Of a stretch of 64,000 bases of DNA, positions 55,801-64,000 are shown piece after piece. The notes beneath the pieces are model-generated. The model was not told the DNA's origin and ran no database searches. It saw only the letters and a list, made by a program, of their open reading frames with translations. The position numbers and the translations under genes are program-made. Origin of the DNA: Actinostola sp. cb2023 (taxonomy: Eukaryota > Cnidaria > Anthozoa > Actiniaria > Actinostolidae); assembly GCA_033675265.1 (NCBI GenBank), contig JAUJYZ010001527.1:124001-188000 (forward strand), given 5' to 3'. Numbering within the stretch: position 1 is the first letter of the stretch; every line of letters begins with the position of its first letter.

Positions 55801-58800
55801 ACTGAAGCTGCATGTCATTGAACGCACCTGAACCTACTCAGTGGTACAAACAAACCAGTACGATGTAATATGATCCAAGATTCTTCCTTTCCCAGTCCTC
55901 GATCACCCTTTGGCCAGGTGCTTGCCTTGCTTTTGTCATGACCAGAAATGGTTTGGGGAACTCTACACCTTGTGCTGGATCCTCGCGTCCATCCTATTCC
56001 AAGTGAAGCTCGATCGATGATACGGACATATTGTCATGGAATTTAGATGAGCTGGCTCGGTGAATAAAAATGTCCGACAAAGAATGAGATCGATTTCATT
56101 TTGTGGACCTGAAAAGGTCAGAGTAGACTTTTTCCTGGAAATATCCTTCGTGCAGGAAAGTAAAGGTATTATCTGAGTTTGTAGCTTTTTGTCTTTTGGA
56201 TCGAAACTACACTGACGGCCACCAACAAGAGATTTGAACGAACAGCAAGCTTCCACTTTCTAAACTCTGGTAATGAACTGATTTTAAATGTTTTTATTGT
56301 AAGGTGACCAAAAAACACCCCAGGTAGGTGTGGACGGGAGTTATGTATCATTTTTCCAGCTCCATTTTTTCAGAAGTAAAAAAGAAATTGTTTTAAATTA
56401 TATAGTCTTCGACTTTTACTCTTTTTGTTAGGTGTCTATCTATCTATCTATCTTACTTTTCTTCAATTTAAATATATGATATCAATCTGATAAATTTCCC
56501 TAACTTAAAATTTCAAGGAAGCCTTCTCGCTCTGTCAATCATCCCTATTGCAGTAATTTGCATAAGTTACGTTTGTTTGTCTAGTTCTAATCAATGAAGA
56601 ATTGCGACAGCACAGCTACAATTCAAGAACAAAGTAACGTAAAAACAAATGGGCCTATTAAACCTTTACGCATTTACCGTATCAGAAGAGGAATGGGAAG
56701 ATACGCTAAAAATACGGTCAAACTTTTGACATTTTGAACATTCATCGAAAGTTATAAATAGACAGTCGAAAAGGAAGACCATGGGATTACAATAAAACTG
56801 ACGTTTCTCAAGTCCATATCCGTATCATTGAGGTAAGACTTCATAGTGATTTGAGTTTGGTGTATTTTATTCGCCAAAACTAGTGATTGAAGATCAGATA
56901 GGTAATTTCATACTACACTTGCTATGAGAGATTGACCTGTAAAGGTCAAGTAAATAACACATTTTCACCAACTTTCGGCAGCTATAGCTAATCGCTACAT
57001 TATTTGCCCAAGGAAATGTTTACATATATGAAAAGATGATCATCCATAGAGTTCACAAGCGCAGGCCAGAAAGATTTGAAGGTTTATCGCCTGGTGAAAA
57101 TTAGCTTTGTTGAATAGATACTTTCGGCGAGTTAAAATGTATGCCTCGCCAAAAAAAATAATTCGCTCATGAAACATAACGCAATTCACCTCAAAATCAC
57201 GCAATCTAGTATTTAGACAGTGAGAAAGAAGGTCGTATGGTTTTTAAGAGCAGTACTGTTATTTTCCTTATTTCCGAGCTCGTTAAATGTGTCTCTAATT
57301 CTGACGTGTTTCGAGTCGATTTCAAGAGGACTTCGTTTATGACGAATTTCTCGAAAATTAAAAAATATTTTTCGAAACTAACTACACAGCGAATTTAGAT
57401 ATATAATAGGCTAACACTGTGCGGAATTAAAAGAAAATCGGAGATACCCCCCTTGCCAGTAAATTTCGGGCCCTAGTAAATACTTGCTCTTAAGTTATTC
57501 ATCCCTGAAGTAATAACAAGGGCGTGACCCTAAAGAATCATAGCCGGTTGCTATTATTAGACTTTCTACCTGAATTCCCTGAAATTTCATAAGAAAGTCA
57601 ACCAACCTATTTTCAATGTTACTTGAATTTTCTACACCGCAACGCTTTGTTTTAACATAATTCGTACGTGAAGAATATTGCTGCAAATAGGAACTCCCAT
57701 GATTCTTCAGTATCAACACTACCATTTGGGACAGATAATACAGATTTCGATCACAAAACACTTGCGCACTGCTCTTGCACGGAAATAAGCGGCTGTACAC
57801 AGCTGATCTACAACATTTAATTTACAGGTTGTGGTACACTATATGTTGCTGATGGAAATTGGAAATTGAAATATGCACATTGCATGTGGAATGTTCCAGT
57901 TGTTGTGGATGGATTTGACAGTCCCGTCAACTATCCAAACATATGCCCTTTGTCTCCACAAAAGGGGAAAGCATTTTGCCAGCATCACTGTGATGATGCT
58001 TCTAAAGGTGGTATTCCTACTGGGCTGCGCGAATTTTTACAGTTCTGTGGTGTGAAAGGCATTAAGAGTAAAGCAGGTAATTTTTGTGTCAATTATGTTA
58101 AACTAAAACATTCAGTCATTCTCAGAAAGATTATCCATGATCACATACACAGAACTTTCATGTGATAAACATATTAAAAATACATATTGGCGAAAATACT
58201 ACAGCATTAATATTGCATTCCTCTTCTACAATAAGTACATCTATAAATATGTCATGTGACTGTATTAAAATAATAAATAATAATAATAATAATAAATTAA
58301 ATTCTGGTATACCGCCTTAACTATTAAAATATATTCTAATGTCTCGTAAGATATTCGTTTTGCGCGCGCGATGATAAACAATTATTGGATGAGGTTTTGA
58401 TGATATCCGGAATTATCAATGTAGAGGTAAGTGTTATTGGCCGAAGCCGTAGGCTGAGGCCAATAACATTTGCCGAGACATTTATAATTACGGATATCAT
58501 CAAAACCTCATCCAATAATTGTTTTATTATACATTGTCTATGTGAATTGACTCATAATACAAAGATATATAAGCAATCCAACAACAACAACAAATGAATG
58601 AAAATGACAGCACTGCAGTAACCTACAGATAACAACCAATCCGCTGACCTACACAGGCTCGTTTTTACAGATAACTGCTGCAGATAACCACCAGACCGCT
58701 GAAATATCGCTGGCGCGCACTGATAGTTAGAATTATCTGTAGGCTCTCGACCAATGAGAAGACAGATACTGAGTACAATGTATAATAATAGCAATTATTG

Positions 58801-59110
58801 TGCACGTGCAGCGTTTCTAATCCAAAGTTTGAATAAATTAGAGTGTTAAAGGAGGGCATAATAGAGGGGGCTTAATAAAGTTATTTACGGTACTCTTGAA
58901 GTGTGCGCAAAACGAATATATAATGAGACACTGTATTTATTGTGTAACCTCACTCTGTTTTGTGTTTCAAATGTCAGTTTTAGAAAATCAACAAGATGAT
59001 TCCCAATCTACACAAAACAAGATTGAGGACAAATTAAAAGCTACTGGTATATGTACACGTAGTAGTACACGAATGAAACAAGTAGATGCGACAACGTTCC
59101 AAGGTGAATG

Positions 59111-59147
<37 letters not shown>

Positions 59148-61672
59148 CTTTATTAAAGCACAAAATTTATCATCAGCTTTAAAAACTGGTTTACATGAAA
59201 GTTGTGAGAATATTAGTATAAAAATCATGGTGTGCAAAACTAACCAGAAGTTATTGGGCTTGGGAACGAGTAACACGAAAGCGAAGCATCTGAGGTCCGC
59301 GCTTGACTGAAGTATTTCTTGCAATCTCTTGAAGCAACAATGGCACACAAAGATCATGAGTCATTCTCAAAAAGGTTGTTCACGATATTTATTTAATAAT
59401 TTAATATATATCACGTGATAAACACACACACAAAAAAAAAACAAGCTTTAATTTCGCTATATTAAAGTATTTAAATATATAAATTGGACAACCTTTTTGA
59501 GAATTACTATAGTATCATCATATTACAAACATTGTGTAAATGCAGCAACATAAAATCATAATTATTATTTGAACTGGTTATGCATGGGTCTATTTTTGTA
59601 GAAAATTGCTTGTTTTTATTGTTAAAGTGCTACATTATATTTATATAGGAACTGGCCAGTTTATCCGTTCAAATGTCAAATTCTTAGAAGAGTGTGTTGA
59701 ACTTGTTCCATCAACATGCAACAAAGATACTGGTGGGCGGAAGACATTGCAAAGTTGGTCACGAGGTATTTTCTTTGTTGTAAGTGCTGGTGGGCATATT
59801 GAGTACTGGCAACCTATTTACAGGTATGTTAATTAAATTTTAATCATGAACATGTTATTTTCTGCTGATGCTGCACAGTTGGATTGTTAAGAAGTATTTA
59901 TTTTGAGAACGGTGTGAATAATGATAATCAGACTAACTCCCCCCCCCCCCCCCCCCAGTACCAACCCCCACCCCCCTGGATTAAACTCAGAGCAAATCGC
60001 AATTTCAAACCTGTATAGCTTACAAATGGAAAGCTCGAGTCACAACTTACTGAATTATCATACTATTCACCTCATATATAATCGATTATTAATAGATCGT
60101 TTATAGTATATAATTAAATAGTGCAGTTTTACTACTGTAAAGTTCCGAAAGTAGTGCCCTCCCCCCCCCCCCCGAAAGTAACAGTTGACTAAGGTTGCTA
60201 AATCCGAAAGTAACAACCTCGCTACTTTCGGAACTTTACAGGAGGGGTTAGTGGTCCCCTGGGACAATAACATCTGTTCTATTCACCCAGCCAGAAGTCA
60301 TCCCAGAAAAAAAATTCCCAGGAGAGAAAATATCAGAAAATTTTTTCCCAGGAGAGAGAATATTTCCTAACCAAAAAACAAACAAACAAACAAAAAAGGT
60401 ACTCAAATAAGGTACTTTTTATGAAATAAACAATTCCCAGGTACAGAAATATTTCCTATCCACATAACCTAATATTTTAATGGGATAATAGTTCTAATTA
60501 TTAACTTTAATAGAATATATTTTTCACAGGAACCTATAATTGTTGCATATAATATACAAATAGTCAAATACAAAACTCATCTTAGGTTTCCCAGGAAAGT
60601 ACTGGTAGAACAGTTATTTCACAGAACAGACACCACTAACCCCTCCTGACTTTACGGTATGTACTGGCAGAGCAGTACAGGAAAATATTTGATTCAAGGT
60701 TATGCCGCACGCAAATGACCAAGAGCTAAATATTTTCCTGTCTGGCCCAATCAACCTAACTCAGCCAATAGGCACTGATTTCATCATATGACAAAGTAAT
60801 AAGAAAGTTTTTTTCTCGCAATCCGAGAGCCTACAGCTTGTAGATTTTGTGTGATTTTCTAGCCTCCCGAAAGAGGCTAGAATATTTTTTTTTGAGAGGC
60901 TAGCTTATTGTATTTATCCACCAAGATCGCATACTTTTAAGCTGAAAATGATGTTCTCGCAAGGTAGGTCGGGAAAAACATCAATTGACTTTTCTCATTG
61001 GTTTTTATTAAGAGTGCGCGCACGGATTCGTACGGGTCATATGATAAGCTATATTTAATTACCGACTTCATGGGAGGTCCGTATAGTGAAAAAGAGTACC
61101 CATTTTCAGATACCGCGAGCGGGAAAAAAAGTAATGAAGCTTACTGAACACCCCTTAATATATATGTATATTTGTCAATTTTCAGATCTGAATCTCCCTC
61201 TCAAGCTTTTTTGATATTGATCCTGTGGTTATACCGGAAGTTCCAGCCTTTAATTGACAATGGAATATCAACGGAAGTGGTGGAAGAAATGATCTCTTCA
61301 ACAATACTGGCATATGATAATATGTGCCATGTTGATGGCTTAAAAGTTGCATCAAAAAACCTTCCATTTCAAGCTCCACTTGACAAAGCATGGCTGTCTC
61401 TTATAAAGGTCATCGACAAGTTGCATATTCGCAACCACACGGATGCCAAATGTAAGACATTGTACAACCCAGAAGATAAGCTTCCAGAAGGATACAATTC
61501 TATGGCTGCGGAGCAAACATTTGTTTGGGCTAGTAGGATGAAACGAATAATGTGTGCAATGCCCAGACTACACCAATTTTTTTATCTTCATAGAGCTATC
61601 AAGCGTCGCAACTGTTATACCGAACGGTGTCACCAATTAAACAAAGTACCTCTCCTTCCCCAGAAGAAGTAA
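49878..61672 (+). CDS. 3' half of a KDZ-like transposase-related gene (six in-phase exons)
   Basis: Exons 49878-49931, 50098-50319, 57828-58076, 58978-59103, 59649-59823 and 61186-61672 join in phase with AG/GT borders, giving about 437 residues ending LPQKK and a stop. The third has [20 protein letters not shown], a candidate first catalytic Asp with zinc-ligand-like Cys/His ([16 protein letters not shown]). The last has [14 protein letters not shown] (candidate second Asp), [12 protein letters not shown] and [20 protein letters not shown] (candidate Glu). The D-D-E order, the HxxNHxDxxC box and the ExxFxWxSR block suggest a Kyakuja-Dileera-Zisupton-type RNase H fold; this is motif-level inference. 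The 7.5-kb second intron holds a 7.1-kb transposon. Upstream exons are damaged. Confidence 0.6.
50375..51104. repeat. Left arm of the long inverted repeat
   Basis: About 730 bp with no ORF of note. Landmarks shared with the right arm include TAGCCTATTATATATCTAAA, GACACATTTAACGAGCTCGG and TTGACCTTTACAGGTCAA, itself palindromic. Confidence 0.9.
51105..51821. other. Inner spacer of the 7.1-kb element, with hairpin
   Basis: No gene. A hairpin at 51711-51787 pairs AACAGATAGAAGGC with GCCTTCTATCTGTT and includes two tandem copies of GGCGATAGAAGGCGAGAGTG. Confidence 0.7.
51822..52272 (+). repeat. 17-bp minisatellite, left block (about 26 units)
   Basis: Unit CCGCTTACGGGAGGTGT, highly homogeneous, with variants CCGCTTCCGGG, TGCCTGC and a few indels. 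Because 17 is not a multiple of three and the unit lacks stops on this strand, all three plus frames are open and encode rotations of [17 protein letters not shown]. The peptide is a by-product of the repeat; no start context, splice or domain supports a gene. Confidence 0.95.
52273..54934 (-). mobile_element. hAT DNA transposon, 2662 bp, inserted in the minisatellite
   Basis: Ends TAGGGCTGTCCCAATTATGC and the inverse of TAGGGCTGTCCCGATTATGC. The 8-bp target duplication CCCGCTTA (52265-52272 and 54935-54942) is itself part of the minisatellite unit. Both subterminal regions carry repeated AAAAGTTGCC/AAAAGATGCC decamers (52305-52390 and 54815-54910), plausible transposase-binding sites. One gene on the minus strand encodes the transposase. 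Confidence 0.93.
52702..54619 (-). CDS. hAT transposase, one frameshift at a T-run
   Basis: The ATG at 54619 opens 540 codons to 52997. A BED-like finger has C90, C93, H107 and H113 ([20 protein letters not shown]...). The RNase H-like core includes [19 protein letters not shown] and [20 protein letters not shown], then [12 protein letters not shown] and an [12 protein letters not shown] region. The frame runs into an 11-T homopolymer (about 53005-53015) and stops; an adjacent frame continues as [20 protein letters not shown] and carries the hAT dimerisation motif [20 protein letters not shown], ending at 52702. Restoring frame needs one indel in the homopolymer. Otherwise intact at about 640 residues, the usual hAT size. 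It may be active if the indel is an error. Confidence 0.9.
54935..55617 (+). repeat. 17-bp minisatellite, right block (about 40 units)
   Basis: Same unit and orientation as the left block; together they formed one array of about 66 units before the hAT insertion. Interruptions such as GTCCGCGCTTACG, CCGCTCTTACG and GTCCCGCTACG shift phase. All plus frames stay open. Confidence 0.95.
55618..56733. other. Inner spacer of the 7.1-kb element, right side
   Basis: No gene recognised. A short (TATC)n microsatellite lies at about 56434-56454. 56696-56733 weakly matches 51130-51162 in reverse, extending the long inverted repeat. Confidence 0.5.
56734..57466. repeat. Right arm of the long inverted repeat
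   Basis: Reverse complement of the left arm with a small number of substitutions and indels, for example TTACCTCAATGATACGG against CCGTATCATTGAGGTAA. Confidence 0.9.
58264..58316. repeat. (AAT)n microsatellite, possible LINE tail
   Basis: AATAATAAATAATAATAATAATAATAAATTAAATTC followed by TGGTATACCGCC. It resembles the LINE-tail loci but lacks the TATAGCGC core, so the link is weak. Confidence 0.5.
58378..58521. repeat. Inverted repeat, 144 bp, beside repeat copy A
   Basis: ACAATTATTGGATGAGGTTT and AAACCTCATCCAATAATTGT are perfect inverses; GTTATTGGCC and GGCCAATAAC form an inner hairpin. It abuts the 253-bp repeat at 58530, and a degraded version of the same junction occurs at 61942-62010. 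Confidence 0.82.
58530..58782. mobile_element. Dispersed 253-bp repeat, copy A
   Basis: TACATTGT...ACAATGTA ends. The interior includes GCAGTAACCTACAGATAACA, GACCGCTGAAATATCG and ATTATCTGTAGGCTCTCGAC. The same unit occurs inverted at 61690-61941. No ORF. Confidence 0.85.
59109..59143. repeat. (AATC)n microsatellite
   Basis: About eight AATC units directly after the exon ending at 59103, followed by AAAATCTTTATTAAAGCAC, which looks like an inverted retroelement 3' end. Confidence 0.85.
59364..59503. mobile_element. MITE-like inverted repeat, about 140 bp
   Basis: ATTCTCAAAAAGGTTGT is inverted as ACAACCTTTTTGAGAAT. The centre is A/T-rich. Intronic. Confidence 0.75.
60131..60662. repeat. Foldback with poly-C arm, interrupted by another element
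   Basis: CTGTAAAGTTCCGAAAGTAG near 60134 is inverted as CTACTTTCGGAACTTTA ending 60238. The arm resumes after the nested element as ACTTTACGGTA at 60649. A 13-C run sits at 60162-60174, and a second poly-C (59939-59956) lies upstream. Confidence 0.72.
60239..60648. mobile_element. Non-autonomous element, 410 bp, nested in the foldback
   Basis: CAGGAGGGGTTAGTGG at the left and CCACTAACCCCTCCTG at the right are perfect inverses; AACAGAT and AGAACAGA match inside. ACTTTA flanks both ends (60233-60238 and 60649-60654). The interior has repeated CCCAGGAGAGA and ATTTCCTA motifs and no ORF. Confidence 0.82.
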
Positions 61673-61689
61673 ATAATTGTCATTTATTA

Positions 61690-61941
61690 TACATTGTACT
61701 CAGTATCTGTATTCTCATTGGTCGAGAGCCTACAGATAATTCTAACTATCAGTCCGCGCCAGCGATATTTCAGCGGTCTGGTGGTTATCTGTAGGCATTT
61801 ATCTGCAAAAACGAGCCTGCGTAGGTCAGCGGATTGGTTGTTATCTGTAGGTTACTACAGTGCTGTCATTTTCATTCATTTGTTGTTGTTGTTGAATTGC
61901 TTATATCTTTGTATTATGAGTCAATCCACATAGACAATGTA
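61690..61941. mobile_element. Dispersed 252-bp repeat, copy B (inverted relative to copy A)
   Basis: Reverse complement of 58530-58782 with modest divergence, starting 18 bp after the stop codon of the KDZ-like gene. Continuation to about 62010 parallels the 58378-58521 region. Confidence 0.85.
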
Positions 61942-62067
61942 TAATAAAACAATTATTGATTTCGGTTTTCATGATATCTGGAATTTCAATGTCAAGAAAC
62001 CTTCCTCGGCTCAGTTCGGGGACATTTAATCACTAATCACCCTCATGTCATGATATTACGTAATGTT

Positions 62068-62197
62068 TAAAGGCCGACAATGAGGACTTGACGGGATTTC
62101 AAAGTCCGCGCAATGAGTTCAAGTCCGAGGCGAAGCCGAGGACTTGAACTCATTGCAAGGACTTTGAAATCCCGTCAAGTCCGAATTGGAGGCCTTT
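62068..62197. repeat. Long hairpin, 130 bp
   Basis: CTTGACGGGATTTCAAAGTC pairs with GACTTTGAAATCCCGTCAAG, and CAATGAGTTCAAGTCC with GGACTTGAACTCATTG, around GAGGCGAAGCCGAGG. AAAGGCC and GGCCTTT form the outer ends. Confidence 0.9.
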
Positions 62198-62342
62198 GAA
62201 CGACTTCAACTCCTCATTAATTATTCGGGAGGAATCAAAGACAAATAAAAGTTGCTGGTAGTTGAGTATTTTGCAAGGAAAACTAAAAAATATCGAGAAA
62301 ATAGGGCTACAAATTCTTTTAATCACTGTTATTATGAAGAGC

Positions 62343-62640
62343 AAAGTTAATTGAACAATCAGTGCTATTCAATTGCCTTTTGTTCATAATGCAATCAAAT
62401 ATTTTTTAAAGCATAGTCTCTCGGGATATGTTAGCTGCATTACCTGTTACAGTTACTGGTTTTCAATTAAGCTAGTTCAGTGTTAATTGAACAAAACTTT
62501 ATTGAGCAATCATAATAATAATCAGTGCTATTCATGCCATTCGTACATATTGCTTTCAAGTAATGATGTTTTCTAAAGGCATAGTCTCTCGGGATATGCT
62601 AAATCAAGCCTGAGTTGCGAGTTACAGTTTTCCGGTTCAG
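62343..62640. repeat. Diverged direct duplication upstream of the recombinase gene
   Basis: CAGTGCTATTCA and CATAGTCTCTCGGGATATG occur at about 62360 and 62415 and again at about 62526 and 62581, ending within 20 bp of the ATG at 62658. It may be a duplicated promoter or a repeated element end. Confidence 0.6.
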
Positions 62641-62657
62641 TTCAGTGCAAATCCAGC

Positions 62658-64000
62658 ATGGCGTCAAGAGCAACCGATTCCTCTGACGAGTTTGAGCCTC
62701 CACTAAAGCGGTTCAGAAAACCTCTAGCGCCGAAGGAACAAGATTTAAAATTGAAAAATGCTATCCCAAAAGCAACATTATACAAGAATAACTGGGCAGT
62801 GAACATCTTTACTGAATGGCGTGATAATAGAGAAAACAAGATGGCCACTTTTGAACCCAAAAGTCAGTCAAGATTTGTACCTCACGAGGAAGTTGAAAAC
62901 TTGGATATTAAGCCATGGGAAAAAATGAGTGTGCCGTCACTTAATTTTTGGATTTCCAAATTTCTCCAAGAGGTGTGCAACAAGAAAGGAGAGAGATACC
63001 CGGCAAAAACTCTGTATCAGATTGTTGCTTCCCTAAAAAGATATTTGGAGTCGAGAGGCCGGTCGGATGTAAATATGATGAATAAATCAAATGAAAGGTA
63101 TGCTGTATACATAGTATATTATATGCATGTTCTATTAGAGGTATTACTCATATTATAGAAGCTATTTTTTCATTGCATAAAGATAACATGTTATTTTCTG
63201 CTCTCAGTTTCAGCTATCTGCGTCAAGTCTTAGATGCCGAGATGAAAGACGTGCACAAAATGGGGATCATAAACCAGAATACAGAAAAACTACCAATGTC
63301 TGACATGGAGGAAGAGAAGATGTGGGAAAGCGGACTATTTGGACCTTTAACAGCTAAGACTATTCTTAATACACTTTATTTCTATAATGGGAAATTATTT
63401 GGAATGAGATCGAAGGAGCATCGTAGTTTAAGGCTTTCTGATATTATAGTAGACTCGGAAACCATTACATTTAAGGAGAATTCATCTAAGACGTATCATG
63501 GGGGGATCTCAGACTTGAAAAAAACACCAAGGAAAGTAAGACACTTATGTCATAGTGTAGGGGAAGAGAATCACGAGCGATGCCTAGTTTCTATTTATAA
63601 GCTTTATTATGAGAAAGTCAATAGTTTAGCTGTTAAGAATAAGGCGTTTTACTTTCAGCCATTTGAAAACGATATATCGTTTAAGAATGCTCCAGTTGGT
63701 ATTCACAGTTTAAATGCAATACTCCCTAATTTGTGTGCCGCAATAGGAGCTCCTAGAAAAACGAGCCACAGTCTTCGTGTTACAACTGTAACTAAATTGT
63801 TTAATGCTCAAGTAGAAGAGAAATTAATTCGGAGTCGTAGTGGCCACACTAGTAATGCTCTTTTTGCATATGAGAAATCGAGCAAGGAGCAGGAACAAAA
63901 TGTTTCAGAAATTCTGGGTCCTGTAAAACCCAGTAAGCAGGATTTTATTGAAAGTAAGCCTAAGCCGAGTGCTTCTAGTAGTTCAACTGAACAAGAATTG
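62658..64000 (+). CDS. Crypton-type tyrosine recombinase gene, two exons, 3' partial
   Basis: Exon 1 is 62658-63097 (MASRATDSSDEFEPPLKRFR ... KFLQEVCNKKGERYP ... SLKRYLESRGR), donor AAAG|GTATGC. Exon 2 opens at 63208 in phase (SYLRQVLDAEMKD) and stays open to the window end. The core has the R-K-HxxR-H-Y set: Arg in GMRSKEHRSLRL (63407), a Lys in the FKENSSKTYHGG hairpin, HSLR (63767-63778), His in RSGHTSNA (63845) and Tyr in LFAYEKSS (63869). This layout matches Crypton elements and their domesticated DUF3504 relatives (KIAA1958/QRICH1/ZMYM-like). Box I and HxxR being present suggests catalytic competence. Element versus host gene is undecided. A truncated relative lies at 32925-33788. Confidence 0.85.

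Larger units (their letters stand above)
50375..57466. mobile_element. 7.1-kb element with about 730-bp terminal inverted repeats
   Basis: The sequence 50375-51104, starting AATTTACTGGCAAGGGGGGT, is repeated almost perfectly in reverse at 56734-57466. Weaker matching continues inward to about 51162 and 56696. Inside are a short hairpin, a 17-bp minisatellite split by a hAT transposon, and no transposase of its own that I can recognise. Long inverted repeats around tandem repeats recall Foldback or Mutator-like elements. No target duplication was evident. It lies wholly within an intron of the KDZ-like gene. Confidence 0.85.

Noticed and set aside
1..64000. tRNA, rRNA or other structured RNA genes
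   Set aside because: None recognised by eye; the prominent hairpins are all explained as inverted-repeat elements. A covariance-model scan would be decisive.

Overview
This is an animal nuclear genome window, AT-rich, with GT-AG introns, TATA-like promoters and a very heavy load of transposable elements. The mix (Kolobok, BEL/Pao, Crypton-type recombinase genes, KDZ-like transposase relatives, a P2X7-C-terminal-like Cys-rich domain, CR1/L2-type LINE tails, many TA- and TTAA-flanked MITEs) resembles a cnidarian, most likely an anthozoan such as a coral. That assignment is inference from family content; other invertebrates are not excluded. No bacterial operons, CRISPR arrays, rRNA or tRNA genes were recognised.

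Layout. 0-8.5 kb: a plus-strand gene of at least 12 exons whose splice phases all agree, ending in a Ulp1/SENP-type (C48) cysteine protease exon; its introns hold about nine inverted-repeat MITEs. 8.5-10 kb: three more MITEs, including a 575-bp TTAA-flanked element with an inverted relative at 48.1 kb. 10-12.9 kb: a divergent pair, a two-exon minus-strand C2H2 gene and a single-exon plus-strand protein kinase split by one in-frame TAG. 13.4-14.9 kb: a frameshifted integrase-core (DDE) gene. 17.5-18.4 kb: a small two-exon gene whose second exon is interrupted by a TA-flanked MITE.

18.8-31.9 kb is one Kolobok transposon with about 200-bp terminal inverted repeats and TTAA at both ends. It carries a THAP-domain transposase on the plus strand and, convergently, a spliced minus-strand gene for a P2X7-C-terminal-like Cys-rich domain. 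A BEL/Pao retrotransposon (22.2-29.3 kb, 5-bp target duplication) and smaller MITEs are nested inside it.

32.5-43.5 kb is a graveyard: a truncated Crypton-like gene, several MITEs, a gypsy-type LTR with gag remnant, OTU-protease and Pif1-helicase remnants, a foldback element hit by a tiny retro-insertion, and a LINE 3' end. 44.8-61.7 kb holds exons of a KDZ-like transposase-related gene. Its upstream exons are damaged (one by a solo LTR); its last six exons join in frame. One of its introns contains a 7.1-kb element with about 730-bp inverted repeats, a 17-bp minisatellite, and a 2.66-kb hAT transposon that landed inside the minisatellite with an 8-bp target duplication. 62.7 kb to the end is a two-exon Crypton-type tyrosine recombinase gene with all catalytic positions visible, running off the window.

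Several otherwise well-preserved transposon ORFs are broken only by single-base indels, some in homopolymers, so part of the apparent decay could be assembly error.
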